DNA of 64,000 bases from a bacterium (GTDB lineage Bacteria; SZUA-79; Acidulodesulfobacterales; Acidulodesulfobacteraceae), in the NCBI GenBank assembly GCA_021777135.1, contig JAJYDX010000008.1, positions 1 through 64,000 of the forward strand, read 5' to 3'. The position numbers and the translations under genes are program-made. Below the pieces are notes generated by a model. The model was not told the origin of the DNA. It saw only the letters and a list, made by a program, of their open reading frames with translations, and made no database searches. Below, one piece after another: positions 26,158 through 34,794 of the stretch (position 1 is the stretch's first letter; each line of letters begins with the position of its first letter).

Positions 26158-26197
26158 ATTAAAAGCGGAAGTTTTAACTTCCGCTTTTAATTTAATT
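26158..26197 (+). terminator. Rho-independent terminator after the cytochrome-porin gene
   Basis: Sixteen-base perfect arms (26158-26173 and 26176-26191, core AAAAGCGGAAGTT) with a tiny loop, followed by T-rich TTTTAATTTAATT. It lies between the two cytochrome genes and should reduce read-through. Confidence 0.85.
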
Positions 26198-26224
26198 ACA
26201 ATTTTAAACACGGGGATATAAATT

Positions 26225-26563
26225 ATGAATTGTAAAAAAATATCAACTATAGCTTTAACAGTTATGTCTGTAATAATTTTTACAGCTTCTATGAGTTATG
26301 CCAAATCTGGTAAATCATTATTCGCTGACGAAAGTTGCGTCGGATGTCATGCAATTAACGGAAACGGCGGTTCAGTAGGTCCCGACCTTTCTCATGAAGG
26401 CAGCAAGAGAAACCTCGCATGGATTAAAAAACAAATAACGGATCCTTCGTCGCATTTTGCTCCGGGTTCCATGGACGGTTCGTATCCAGCGATAATGCCG
26501 GCAACTTCTATGTCTAAAGCCGATATTAGCGCACTCGCGGATTATATTAAATCGCAGAAATAA
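26225..26563 (+). CDS. Periplasmic monohaem cytochrome c (class I)
   Basis: This 112-aa protein has a signal peptide (1-26, ending MSYA), one haem motif C38-V-G-C-H42 and a probable axial Met91 in AIMPATSM. The GxVGPDLSHEG and ALADYIKSQK segments are typical of small class I cytochromes c. It would act as a soluble periplasmic electron carrier. It is the natural partner for the outer-membrane cytochrome-porin just upstream, passing electrons to or from inner-membrane complexes (inferred from adjacency). Terminators on both sides suggest it is expressed separately or by read-through. Confidence 0.93.
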   Translation: MNCKKISTIALTVMSVIIFTASMSYAKSGKSLFADESCVGCHAINGNGGSVGPDLSHEGSKRNLAWIKKQITDPSSHFAPGSMDGSYPAIMPATSMSKADISALADYIKSQK

Positions 26564-26611
26564 TGATTTAGTGCAGGTATTGTTTTTTTAGCAGTCATAT
26601 TGAACAAAAAT

Positions 26612-26656
26612 ATATGGACAGGTTTATTTATTATAAAATAAACCTGTCCATATTTT
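26612..26656 (+). terminator. Rho-independent terminator after cytochrome c
   Basis: Eighteen-base perfect arms (26612-26629 and 26636-26653, core GGACAGGTTTATTT) with a 6-base loop and a short run of Ts (26653-26656). It ends the cytochrome unit. Confidence 0.85.
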
Positions 26657-26814
26657 GCGTTAAGGCATTATTTATGACCGTATTTACTTATAATAAAATC
26701 ATTTAAATATTTTATTTTATAAAATTAAAGATTTTGCCTTTTTTTAAAAAATTATATAAAATACTGTAGCGTAAATTATAAGAAGTATAAATTCTTATGG
26801 GGAATGCATGAAAA

Positions 26815-27894
26815 ATGGAAGAACTTAAAAAATTAAGAAAAGAAATAGATTTAATAGACAGCAAGATAGTCGAACTTCTTAACGAGAGGGGAAAAGTTGC
26901 TCTTAAGGTAGGGCACGTTAAGTCGTCTAACAATAAGGCATATTATAATCCTGCACGTGAAGGCGAGGTTTACAGGAATGTAATAAGCTATAACGAAGGA
27001 CCCTTGAAAGACGAGCATCTTCAGAATATATTCAGAGAGATAATTTCCGCATGTATAAGTGTCGAGTCTGGAATAAGAATAAGCTATTTCGGTCCGGAAG
27101 GAACTTTTACGCATCTTGCCGCTATAAAAAAATTCGGCACTTCCAGAATGCTTCTTCCTGTAAAGACTATACCGGAGGTTTTTAGTTCCGTTTCAAAAGG
27201 GCTGTCGGAATACGGCGTGGTTCCGGTAGAAAACACTATAGAAGGTATGGTAAACGCTACGTTTGATATGTTCGTGAATTCGGACGTAACAATAATCGGA
27301 GAAGAAGTTATACCTATAAGCCATTTTCTTTTTTCTAAAGAAGAAGATATAAAAAAAATTAAAAAGATTTACTCCCATCCTCAGCCGTTCGGCCAGTGCA
27401 GGAATTTTCTAGAGGAAAATTTTAGAGACGCAGAGCTTATCGACGCTTTTTCGACCGCGGACGCCTGCATTATGGCCTCTAACGAAAAAGGCGCCGCGGC
27501 TATCGCATCGGAGGTTGCCGGAAGAATTTACGGATTAAACGTTCTTTTGCCGCACATAGAAGATTTCAGTAACAATTTCACAAGGTTTTTAATTATCTCT
27601 AACGGCGAGAAAACGCATAAAACCGGCAGGGACAAGACTTCAATTTTATTTTCAATAAAAAATTCAGTCGGGGCGCTTTTTAAAATATTAAAACCATTTT
27701 ATGAAAATGAAATTAATATTACAAAAATAGAGTCGAGGCCGTCCAAAAAATTTAATTGGGATTATCTTTTTTTCATAGACGTCGGCTGCCACGAATCTGA
27801 CGAAAAATTGAAAAAAGCATTAAAGTCGATAGGAAAGTACACAATATTTATTAAAGTTCTAGGTTCGTACGAATCGGTTTTTAAAAATATATAA
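26815..27894 (+). CDS. pheA: Bifunctional chorismate mutase / prephenate dehydratase
   Basis: This enzyme converts chorismate to prephenate and then to phenylpyruvate for phenylalanine. The 359-aa product has an N-terminal AroQ mutase domain (1-87: LRKEIDLIDSKIVELLNER). The dehydratase domain (about 92-270) has YFGPEGTFTH, PVENTIEG and the NFTRFLII motif. A C-terminal ACT domain (about 278-356) has ESRPSKKFNWDYLFFID, the usual site of feedback control by Phe. It begins a run that mixes aromatic and one-carbon genes; metF starts 3 bases after its stop. Confidence 0.96.
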   Translation: MEELKKLRKEIDLIDSKIVELLNERGKVALKVGHVKSSNNKAYYNPAREGEVYRNVISYNEGPLKDEHLQNIFREIISACISVESGIRISYFGPEGTFTHLAAIKKFGTSRMLLPVKTIPEVFSSVSKGLSEYGVVPVENTIEGMVNATFDMFVNSDVTIIGEEVIPISHFLFSKEEDIKKIKKIYSHPQPFGQCRNFLEENFRDAELIDAFSTADACIMASNEKGAAAIASEVAGRIYGLNVLLPHIEDFSNNFTRFLIISNGEKTHKTGRDKTSILFSIKNSVGALFKILKPFYENEINITKIESRPSKKFNWDYLFFIDVGCHESDEKLKKALKSIGKYTIFIKVLGSYESVFKNI

Positions 27895-27897
27895 AAT

Positions 27898-28776
27898 ATG
27901 CCAAATAAACTAAAAGAAAATTTAGAAAATAATATATTTGTTTACACGTCAGAATTATCGCCGGAAAGAGGTGCGGACACCTCAAAAATGAAAGCGATAT
28001 ACGATTTATTAAAAGACCGCGTCCTTGCATTTAACATTACGGATAATCAGGGCGCAAATATGAAAATGTCTTCGCTCGCAGGTTCTATTTACCTTAAACA
28101 GCACGGTGGCGAGCCTATTTTTCAACAGACCTGCAGGGATAGAAATCGAATGGCATTGGAGTCGGACCTTTTGGGCGCTGCCGCATTCGGAGTCCGAAAC
28201 GTATTAACTCTCACGGGCGACTATATTTCTTTTGGCGACCATAAACACGCAAAGGCCGTTTATGATATAGATTCGGTTAATTTAATCGAAATAGTAAAAG
28301 GATTAAATATTGGCACCGATATGAACGGAAACAGACTTAACGGAAACACAGATTTTTATATAGGCGCTGCTGTTAACCCTGAATCCGTTCCGCTTGAGCC
28401 TCAACTTTTAAAATTTGAAAAAAAAATTACTGCCGGTTGTAATTTCTTTCAAACGCAGGCGGTATTTGATGTTTCTAAATTTATTAAATTTTACGATTTT
28501 TATAAAAATTTTAGAGATATTAAGATTATTGCCGGAATTTATATATTAAAATCTGCTAAGACCGCGCGATTTATGAATAAAGCCATTCCTGGGATTTACA
28601 TTACCGAAAACATAATAAGCGAATTGGAAAACGCTCCCGACCCTTTAAAAAAAGGAATAGAAATTGCCGCAAGAACCGCTAAAGAATTAAAATCAATGGT
28701 AAACGGGATACATATTATGGCATATGGCATTGAAGATAAAATTCCTGATTTTCTTGACGAACTAGAAAAAAAATAA
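27898..28776 (+). CDS. metF: Methylenetetrahydrofolate reductase
   Basis: This enzyme reduces 5,10-methylene-THF to 5-methyl-THF. The 292-aa TIM-barrel protein shows YTSELSPERG, AFNITDNQGANMKMS, FQQTCRDRNRMALESDLLGA, LTLTGDYISFGDH and TAGCNFFQTQAVFD. The RDRNR and LTGD motifs mark the MetF family. It is of the anaerobe-associated form that works with a partner (MetV), and a metV-like gene lies 4 kb downstream in the same block. It could serve methionine synthesis, glycine/C1 cycling or a methyl branch of carbon fixation. Confidence 0.92.
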   Translation: MPNKLKENLENNIFVYTSELSPERGADTSKMKAIYDLLKDRVLAFNITDNQGANMKMSSLAGSIYLKQHGGEPIFQQTCRDRNRMALESDLLGAAAFGVRNVLTLTGDYISFGDHKHAKAVYDIDSVNLIEIVKGLNIGTDMNGNRLNGNTDFYIGAAVNPESVPLEPQLLKFEKKITAGCNFFQTQAVFDVSKFIKFYDFYKNFRDIKIIAGIYILKSAKTARFMNKAIPGIYITENIISELENAPDPLKKGIEIAARTAKELKSMVNGIHIMAYGIEDKIPDFLDELEKK

Positions 28777-28796
28777 TATAAAAGTTCGGAAAACTC

Positions 28797-28826
28797 TTGA
28801 CACAAGGGCATTAAAAAGTGTATAAT
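28797..28826 (+). promoter_or_regulatory. Consensus sigma-70 promoter of the por operon
   Basis: Perfect TTGACA (28797-28802) and perfect TATAAT (28821-28826) with an 18-base spacer. The predicted start is near 28833, giving a leader of about 160 bases before porG. Confidence 0.85.
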
Positions 28827-28909
28827 TTTTAAAACACCGATATAAAAATCATAAATAATAAAAGACCTATTAAACAAATAAACGGAACGGCTAACGGGAC
28901 ACTTAATTC

Positions 28910-28941
28910 TAACGAGGACAGGCTTAAGTCTGTCCTCGTTA
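28910..28941 (+). other. 12-bp perfect hairpin in the porG leader
   Basis: TAACGAGGACAG (28910-28921) and its complement (28930-28941) flank an 8-base loop. A palindrome ACTTAAT/ATTAAGT follows at 28941-28954. There is no T-tract, so this is more likely an mRNA leader structure, or the 3' end of a small RNA, than a classic terminator. Confidence 0.5.
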
Positions 28942-28991
28942 CTTAATATTAAGTATGTAACCTTCGCTTCATAAGAAAAGGAAAAACTTTT

Positions 28992-29561
28992 ATGATGAAA
29001 GAAATAAGAATACACGGCAGAGGCGGTCAAGGTTCGGTTACCATGGCTTCGATTCTGGCTCTCAGTTTTTTCGACGACGGAAATTACTGTCAGGCTTTTC
29101 CATCTTTCGGCTCTGAAAGAACAGGCGCACCTGTTCAGGCATTCGCGCGGTTCTCGGATAAACCCATTAGGACAAGGCATCAAATATACGAACCTAATTA
29201 TATAATAGTCCAGGACATAACGCTTCTTAAATCGGTGCCGGTTTATAAAGGCATTAAAAGCGACGGTAAAATTTTAATTAATTCCGAAGCCTCTGTTAAA
29301 GACGTTATAGGCGAACTCGGCGGCACAAAAGAAGAAAGCGTTATTATGTTTCCAGCATTAAAAATTGCTTTAAAAATTTTAAAAAAACCAATAGTAAATA
29401 CTACCTTGCTTGGCGCGTTTTCTGCGTTAAGCGGAGACGTTACCATAGATTCGGTTAAAAAAGAAATAGAAAACAGGTTCGGTTCCAAGTTAGGCAAGCT
29501 TAACGCCGAAGCGGCACAGACTGCTTATAACTATATAAAAGGAGATAAGAGTGGATTTTAA
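28992..29561 (+). CDS. porG: Pyruvate:ferredoxin oxidoreductase, gamma subunit
   Basis: This is the gamma subunit of a four-subunit 2-oxoacid:ferredoxin oxidoreductase, 189 aa. The N-terminal IRIHGRGGQGSVTMASILA and PSFGSERTGAPVQAF are diagnostic. AAAGGA precedes the first of two adjacent ATGs. It overlaps porD by 11 bases. With the delta, alpha and beta genes it forms a gamma-delta-alpha-beta operon behind a consensus promoter. The complex interconverts pyruvate with acetyl-CoA plus CO2 and can fix CO2 by running reductively. Confidence 0.94.
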   Translation: MMKEIRIHGRGGQGSVTMASILALSFFDDGNYCQAFPSFGSERTGAPVQAFARFSDKPIRTRHQIYEPNYIIVQDITLLKSVPVYKGIKSDGKILINSEASVKDVIGELGGTKEESVIMFPALKIALKILKKPIVNTTLLGAFSALSGDVTIDSVKKEIENRFGSKLGKLNAEAAQTAYNYIKGDKSGF

Positions 29562-29814
29562 GGTTGGAATAATTGCGATGCCCGGGGCCGCGCTTTCTAA
29601 TAAAACAGGTTCTTTCGCTAACGAGGTACCTGTATTTAAACATAAAACATGCACCGGATGTAATCTTTGCATTTATTTTTGTCCGGAAGGAGTAGTTTAC
29701 GGCGACAAAAAAACTAAAATTTACGATTTCGATTCCGATTACTGCAAAGGATGCGGCATATGTGCCGAAGAATGTCCGGTGGACGATATAGAAATGGTAC
29801 TTGTAGAAAAATAA
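29551..29814 (+). CDS. porD: Pyruvate:ferredoxin oxidoreductase, delta subunit (2x[4Fe-4S] ferredoxin)
   Basis: This 87-aa protein has two [4Fe-4S] motifs, CTGCNLCIYFCPEG and CKGCGICAEECPVD. It has a GTG start with GGAG close upstream, and overlaps porG. It passes electrons from the TPP site in PorB to external ferredoxin. Confidence 0.95.
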   Translation: MDFKVGIIAMPGAALSNKTGSFANEVPVFKHKTCTGCNLCIYFCPEGVVYGDKKTKIYDFDSDYCKGCGICAEECPVDDIEMVLVEK

Positions 29815-29850
29815 TTTTAACTTACAAACGTAAAAAATGGTGGATATAAA

Positions 29851-31023
29851 ATGAAGCAGGTTCTAGAAGGTTCTATGGCTATAGCAGACGGGGTAAGAAT
29901 GGCGGAGCCCCATGTTATCTCAGCTTACCCTATCACGCCCCAGACTCATATAGTCGAACATCTTTCTCAAATGGTAGCCGACGGTGACTTGAAATCCGAG
30001 TTCATTATGGTTGAAAGCGAACATTCCGCGGCTTCTACGGTGCTGGGCGCAAGCGCTTGCGGAGTCAGGACATACACGGCGACGGCTTCCCAAGGGCTAT
30101 TATATATGGAAGAAGTTGTTTACAATATTGCGGGAATGAGACTTCCAGTTGTTATGACAGTTGCAAACAGGGCGGTTTCGGCGCCTATAAACATCTGGAA
30201 TGATATGCAGGATGCTATGGCAATAAGAGATACAGGAGCCATTATGCTTGTTGCAGAAAATAATCAGGAAGCCTACGATATGCATATTCAAGCATTTAAA
30301 ATAGCTGAAAATCAGGACGTCATGCTTCCGGTTATAGTTAACGTGGACGGCTTTGTGCTGACGCATACTTTTGAAGTTGTAGAAACTATAGACGATATAG
30401 AAAAAGTAAGACAGTATCTTCCTCCTTTAAATATGGAATATAAATTGGATGTCGAAAACCCTTATTCTTTCGGAACATTGGGGGAACCTTCCGTTTATAT
30501 GGAATCGAGATATAATCTTTATAACGCTATGAATTTTTCAAGAAACGTTATAATAGATGCGGCAAGAGAGTTTAAGGATATGTTTGGCAGGTTTTACGGC
30601 GGCTTGACGGACTCTTACAAAATGGACGATGCCCAAACGGTAATAGTTGCTATGGGTTCGGTTTTGGGAACTATAAAAGACGCGGTAGATGAACTTAGAG
30701 AATCAGGCAAAAAGATTGGCGTCCTTAAAGTCCGTTCTTTCAGGCCGTTTCCTGAAGACGAAATAGTCTCAGCCCTTAAAAACGTGAAAAATGTTATAGT
30801 GCTTGAAAAAGCGATATGCCCTGGCAAAGGAGGCATACTTTCCGTGGAGATAAGGGATTCTTTGTTTAAGCATAAAATTAATTCGGTTAGCGTCAACGGC
30901 TATACGCTTGGACTTGGCGGAAGGGATATTACGCCTAAAAATATTTATGACCTAGTCATTAGAGCCGAAAAAGAAGAAAACGTCGACGGAGAATTCGTCG
31001 GACTATCGCAGCAGTATCTTTAA
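29851..31023 (+). CDS. porA: Pyruvate:ferredoxin oxidoreductase, alpha subunit
   Basis: This 390-aa subunit has AYPITPQTHIVEHLSQ, VESEHSAASTVLGASACG, ATASQGLLYMEEV and WNDMQDAMAIRDTG, all typical PorA motifs of the pyrimidine-side TPP domain. Domain II lies in the C-terminal third (VIVAMGSVLGTIKDAVDEL). The order porG-D-A-B and the substrate-type motifs in porB favour pyruvate over 2-oxoglutarate or branched-chain 2-oxoacids. Confidence 0.94.
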   Translation: MKQVLEGSMAIADGVRMAEPHVISAYPITPQTHIVEHLSQMVADGDLKSEFIMVESEHSAASTVLGASACGVRTYTATASQGLLYMEEVVYNIAGMRLPVVMTVANRAVSAPINIWNDMQDAMAIRDTGAIMLVAENNQEAYDMHIQAFKIAENQDVMLPVIVNVDGFVLTHTFEVVETIDDIEKVRQYLPPLNMEYKLDVENPYSFGTLGEPSVYMESRYNLYNAMNFSRNVIIDAAREFKDMFGRFYGGLTDSYKMDDAQTVIVAMGSVLGTIKDAVDELRESGKKIGVLKVRSFRPFPEDEIVSALKNVKNVIVLEKAICPGKGGILSVEIRDSLFKHKINSVSVNGYTLGLGGRDITPKNIYDLVIRAEKEENVDGEFVGLSQQYL

Positions 31024-31066
31024 AATCTGTTAATAACAAAATAAAAATATTAAAAGGAAAATAAAA

Positions 31067-31963
31067 ATGCTTACAAAAGAGGAAACTCATAACGAACTTT
31101 TTACTATGGGCCATACAGGCTGTTCAGGTTGCGCCCAGTCTATGAGCGTAAAACTGATAATGGAAATCCTCGGCAAAAATACTATCGCCACTAGCGCCAC
31201 AGGATGCCTTGAAGTCTTCTCGACGCGTTGGCCGGAGTCTTCATGGAAGATTCCGTGGATACATTCTCTTTTCGAAAATTCCGCGGCTGTGGCTTCCGGT
31301 GTAGAAGCGGCGCTTAAAGCAATGGGCAAAAAGGAAGGCATTACTGTTCTTGCGCAAGGCGGAGACGGCGGAACGGCCGATATAGGACTTCAGGCGCTTA
31401 GCGGAATGTTTGAGAGAAACCACGACGTTTTATATATTTGTTATGATAACGGTGCATATATGAATACCGGTTATCAAAGAAGCGGCTTGACCCCTTTCGA
31501 TGCATATACCACAACCAGTCCTTCAGGAAAAGAATCTTTCGGAAACCAAAGACCTAAAAAATATATGCCTGAAATTGCTATGGCTCACAGGATTCCATAT
31601 ACCGCCGTTGCATCGGCAGGTTATCCTATGGACCTTCAAAAAAAAGTTAAAAAGGCCAAATCCATAATGGGGGCTAAATATCTCCAAGTTGACGTGCCGT
31701 GCGTTCCTGGATGGAAATACGAACCGAAATATTCTGTAAAATTGGCGCAGCTCGCAGTACAGACGGGTCTTTATCCATTATTTGAAGCGGAATATGACAA
31801 AATAATTTCCGTTAAAAAGATAAGCAGGAAGGTTCCCGTAGAAGAATATCTCAAGCTGCAGGGGAGATTTAAACATCTGTTTAAGGATGAAGCCGGTAGG
31901 GCGGAAATTGAAAAAATCCAGAAAATTGCCGACGAAAATATAGAGCGTTTCGGTTTAATTTAA
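31067..31963 (+). CDS. porB: Pyruvate:ferredoxin oxidoreductase, beta subunit
   Basis: This TPP- and [4Fe-4S]-binding subunit has 298 aa. The CxxC motif GHTGCSGCAQS is near the N-terminus, and the TPP motif is AQGGDGGTADIGLQAL followed by YDNGAYMNTGYQRSG. The MNTGxQRSG...TTTSPSGK pattern is the one I associate with pyruvate-specific PorB. A VPCVPGW segment is near the C-terminus. Its stop overlaps the folD start by one base (TAATG), showing operon linkage to folate chemistry. Confidence 0.94.
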   Translation: MLTKEETHNELFTMGHTGCSGCAQSMSVKLIMEILGKNTIATSATGCLEVFSTRWPESSWKIPWIHSLFENSAAVASGVEAALKAMGKKEGITVLAQGGDGGTADIGLQALSGMFERNHDVLYICYDNGAYMNTGYQRSGLTPFDAYTTTSPSGKESFGNQRPKKYMPEIAMAHRIPYTAVASAGYPMDLQKKVKKAKSIMGAKYLQVDVPCVPGWKYEPKYSVKLAQLAVQTGLYPLFEAEYDKIISVKKISRKVPVEEYLKLQGRFKHLFKDEAGRAEIEKIQKIADENIERFGLI

Positions 31964-32871
31964 TGAATGGGAATAATTCCGATATTAAAAAAAAAATAAT
32001 TGACGGAAAACTGATTGCCTCAGAAATAGAATTATCTATATCGGAAAAAATCGTAGAATTAAAAAAACAAGGAATAGTACCCTCTATAGCCGTTATTCTG
32101 GTGGGCGAAAATCCTGCTTCTGTCGTATACGTAAGGAATAAAGAACGGGCGGCGCAAAGATGCGGAATATTATCAAAAAAAGAGATTTATCCGGCGTCTT
32201 TTAGCGAAAAATCGCTTTTAAATAAAATAGAAGAATTAAATAACGACCCGTTAATTCACGGTATTCTTGTCCAACTACCCCTGCCCCAACACATTAACGA
32301 AAAAAAAATAATGGAAGCTATAAGTCCGGATAAAGACGTTGACGGATTTCATCCGTTAAACGTAGGGAAGATTTTTACAGAAAATTCTCCTTTTTATCCT
32401 TGTACGCCTTACGGAATAACTAAAATGCTCGATTATTACGATATTCCTGTTAAGGGAAAAAACTGCGTTATAATAGGTCAGAGCAATATTGTAGGAAAAC
32501 CTCTTGCAATAATGCTTATGAACAGACTTGCTACAGTCGCATCTTTAAATATTTTTACTAAAGATGTTAAGTCTATTGCGTCTAAAGCAGATATTTTGAT
32601 ATCCGCAACCGGAAAGGCTCATCTTATAGGCGAAGAGTACGTTAAAGACGGAGCCGTAGTAATTGACGTAGGCATTTCTAATATAGACGGAAAGATTTGC
32701 GGTGATGTAAATTTTGAAAAGGTAGTCAATAAAGTTTCAAAAATTACGCCTGTTCCTGGCGGAGTAGGTCCGCTTACCGTGGCAGTACTAATGGAAAACA
32801 CTGTTAAATCTGCGATAATTAAATCAGGCATTAATACAAGCATAAAAAATGTATTAAATAACAAAAAATAA
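31963..32871 (+). CDS. folD: Methylene-THF dehydrogenase / methenyl-THF cyclohydrolase
   Basis: This bifunctional enzyme interconverts 5,10-methylene-THF, methenyl-THF and 10-formyl-THF. The 302-aa product has VGENPASVVYVRNKERAA (catalytic Lys), VQLPLPQHI, DVDGFHPLN, PCTPYGI, IGQSNIVGKPLA (NADP loop) and TPVPGGVGPLTVAVLMENT. It is translationally coupled to porB and followed after one base by the metV-like gene. With metF and the gcv operon it gives the core of folate one-carbon interconversion. Confidence 0.96.
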   Translation: MNGNNSDIKKKIIDGKLIASEIELSISEKIVELKKQGIVPSIAVILVGENPASVVYVRNKERAAQRCGILSKKEIYPASFSEKSLLNKIEELNNDPLIHGILVQLPLPQHINEKKIMEAISPDKDVDGFHPLNVGKIFTENSPFYPCTPYGITKMLDYYDIPVKGKNCVIIGQSNIVGKPLAIMLMNRLATVASLNIFTKDVKSIASKADILISATGKAHLIGEEYVKDGAVVIDVGISNIDGKICGDVNFEKVVNKVSKITPVPGGVGPLTVAVLMENTVKSAIIKSGINTSIKNVLNNKK

Positions 32872-32872
32872 A

Positions 32873-33529
32873 ATGATAGTATCTAAACAAAAAGAATTAA
32901 GAGATATAATAAAAAAAATTAAAGGCTCTGTTTTTATATTTGGTTGCGGAATATGTTCGGATACTTCAAGAACAGGCGGTCCAAAAGAAGTAGAAGCCAT
33001 GAAAAATATTCTTGCCGCAGAAAATATTGCCGTTGAAGGAACATATGTGATAGATGCTATGTGTCACCTGCAGAAAGTCAGGAAAGCGGTAAGAGACAAT
33101 AAAGAGAGTTTGTCCAAAGCGCAGACCATTCTGGTATTGTCATGCGGCAGCGGCGTGCAGTCTGCCGTTTTAGCGCTCCCAGACAGCATAAAAGTCGTTT
33201 CAGGCGTGGATACCATGTTTTTAGGTAACATAGAAAACCTTTCTTCGCTTAAAGAGATGTGTTCTTTATGCGGAAACTGCGTTTTAAACGAAACCGGTGG
33301 AATTTGTCCGGTGACGCTTTGCCCTAAGGGATTATTAAATGGTCCCTGCGGAGGAATGAAGAATTACAAATGCGAGATAGACGAAGATATGGACTGCGCA
33401 TGGGTTAAAATTTACGAAAGGTCGGTAATGCAGAATACGCTTGGTGATATTAAAAAAACTGCTAAGCCTAAAGACTATTCGGTAAAAAAACCATCCGCAA
33501 CGGTCAAGTTTACCGGCTCGCATAAATAA
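32873..33529 (+). CDS. metV: MetV-like Fe-S/Zn protein (methylene-THF reductase C-terminal family)
   Basis: This 218-aa cysteine-rich protein has FGCGICSD near the N-terminus, LSCGSGVQS in the middle, and a Cys cluster MCSLCGNCV...CPVTLCPKGLLNGPCGG. The LNGPCGG signature marks the MTHFR C-terminal family that partners MetF in anaerobes (MetFV). In acetogens this partner carries the clusters that link MetF to non-NADH electron donors. Here metF is upstream in the same block, with por and folD between. The ATG follows the folD stop by one base. Confidence 0.87.
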   Translation: MIVSKQKELRDIIKKIKGSVFIFGCGICSDTSRTGGPKEVEAMKNILAAENIAVEGTYVIDAMCHLQKVRKAVRDNKESLSKAQTILVLSCGSGVQSAVLALPDSIKVVSGVDTMFLGNIENLSSLKEMCSLCGNCVLNETGGICPVTLCPKGLLNGPCGGMKNYKCEIDEDMDCAWVKIYERSVMQNTLGDIKKTAKPKDYSVKKPSATVKFTGSHK

Positions 33530-33591
33530 ATCCCCGAAAATAGTGATTTTTTTGGCAAAAAAAGTAAATTCTCAAGAAAAAGGAGTTATTG

Positions 33592-34719
33592 ATGAAATCT
33601 TTTAAAGTCCAAGCCCCCGAGTATATTTATAAAATAAATCCTTATATTCCCGGCAAACCCATAGAAGAGGTAGAAAGAGAAAAAGGAATTAAAAATATCG
33701 TTAAACTTGCGTCTAATGAAAATCCTCTCGGTCCGTCGCCGTTGGCACTGAAAGCCGTTAAATCTTACCTTAAAAATTTAAATAGATATCCTGACGGTTC
33801 CGGTTTTTATTTAAAGCAGGAATTAGTTAATTTTTTTCGAGGAAACCGAGGATTGAAAAAATCGGAACTTTCAGTGATAACCCCAGAAAATTTTATACTC
33901 GGAAACGGCTCCAACGAACTAATAGATATTGCCGTTAGAACGTTTTGCGAAAAGGATGAAAACATCGTATCCCCTTTTCCTTCTTTCGTGGCGTATTATC
34001 TTGCCGGAGAACAGCTTGGCTTAAAGTTAAAAATAAGCAGGCTAAAAAATTATGCCCTAGATTTAGACGATATGTATAAACTAATAGACCCCAAAACTAA
34101 AGTAGTTTTTATTTCTAACCCGAATAATCCGACCGGCACGTTTTTCCCGAACGATAAAATTATAAATTTTATTAAAAAAGTGAAAAATAACGTGCTTATC
34201 ATAGTAGATGAGGCTTATATAGAATATATAGGAAAGTCTTTAGCCGAAGAAATTGATTTAACTCTTTTTCCTAACGTGCTGATTCTTAGGACTTTTTCTA
34301 AAGTTTACGGACTTGCGGGACTCAGGGTCGGCTACGGAATAGGTCATAAAGATTTAATCTCCCTAATGGACAGGGTCCGCGAACCTTTTAACGTCAATTC
34401 ACTTTCTTTGGTTGCCGCGGCGGCGGCATTAAAAGATACGGAGTATCTCAAAAAGGTAATAACGACAAACGAAACAGAGAAAAAATACCTTTATGGCGAA
34501 TTTAAAAAAATAGGCTTGGAATTTATTAAAACCGGAGCAAATTTTATACTGGTAAAGTTGCTTGGACATAAAGCGAACGAAATATCTGAAAAACTTCTTA
34601 ACGCCGGCGTTATCGTAAGACCTATGGACAGGTTCGGTTATGTCGACATGGTAAGAATAACTATAGGTCAGCACAAAGAGAACGTTAAATTAATCAAAGC
34701 GTTAAACAAATTAATTTAA
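33592..34719 (+). CDS. hisC: Histidinol-phosphate / aromatic aminotransferase (HisC family)
   Basis: This PLP aminotransferase has 375 aa. It shows KLASNENPLGPS, GNGSNELID, FISNPNNPTGT, the PLP lysine in LRTFSKVYGLAGLRVGYG, and IVRPMDRFGYVDMVRITIG. HisC enzymes convert imidazole-acetol phosphate to histidinol phosphate, and many also transaminate phenylpyruvate and hydroxyphenylpyruvate. Its place between pheA and aroF/tyrA/aroA, with no his genes nearby, suggests it makes Phe and Tyr here. The start is the ATG at 33592, 6 bases after AAGGAG; the TTG at 33589 is rejected. Confidence 0.9.
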   Translation: MKSFKVQAPEYIYKINPYIPGKPIEEVEREKGIKNIVKLASNENPLGPSPLALKAVKSYLKNLNRYPDGSGFYLKQELVNFFRGNRGLKKSELSVITPENFILGNGSNELIDIAVRTFCEKDENIVSPFPSFVAYYLAGEQLGLKLKISRLKNYALDLDDMYKLIDPKTKVVFISNPNNPTGTFFPNDKIINFIKKVKNNVLIIVDEAYIEYIGKSLAEEIDLTLFPNVLILRTFSKVYGLAGLRVGYGIGHKDLISLMDRVREPFNVNSLSLVAAAAALKDTEYLKKVITTNETEKKYLYGEFKKIGLEFIKTGANFILVKLLGHKANEISEKLLNAGVIVRPMDRFGYVDMVRITIGQHKENVKLIKALNKLI

Positions 34720-34794
34720 AATTTTACAATTATTTACCGATGGAGTAAAATATAAAATTAATAATAGATAAAAATTAGTTAGAGGAGGATATAA

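Noticed and set aside
28596-29183. 195-aa minus-strand frame across the end of metF, the por promoter and porG
   Set aside because: It is antisense to two clear genes and covers a consensus + strand promoter; no recognisable domain.
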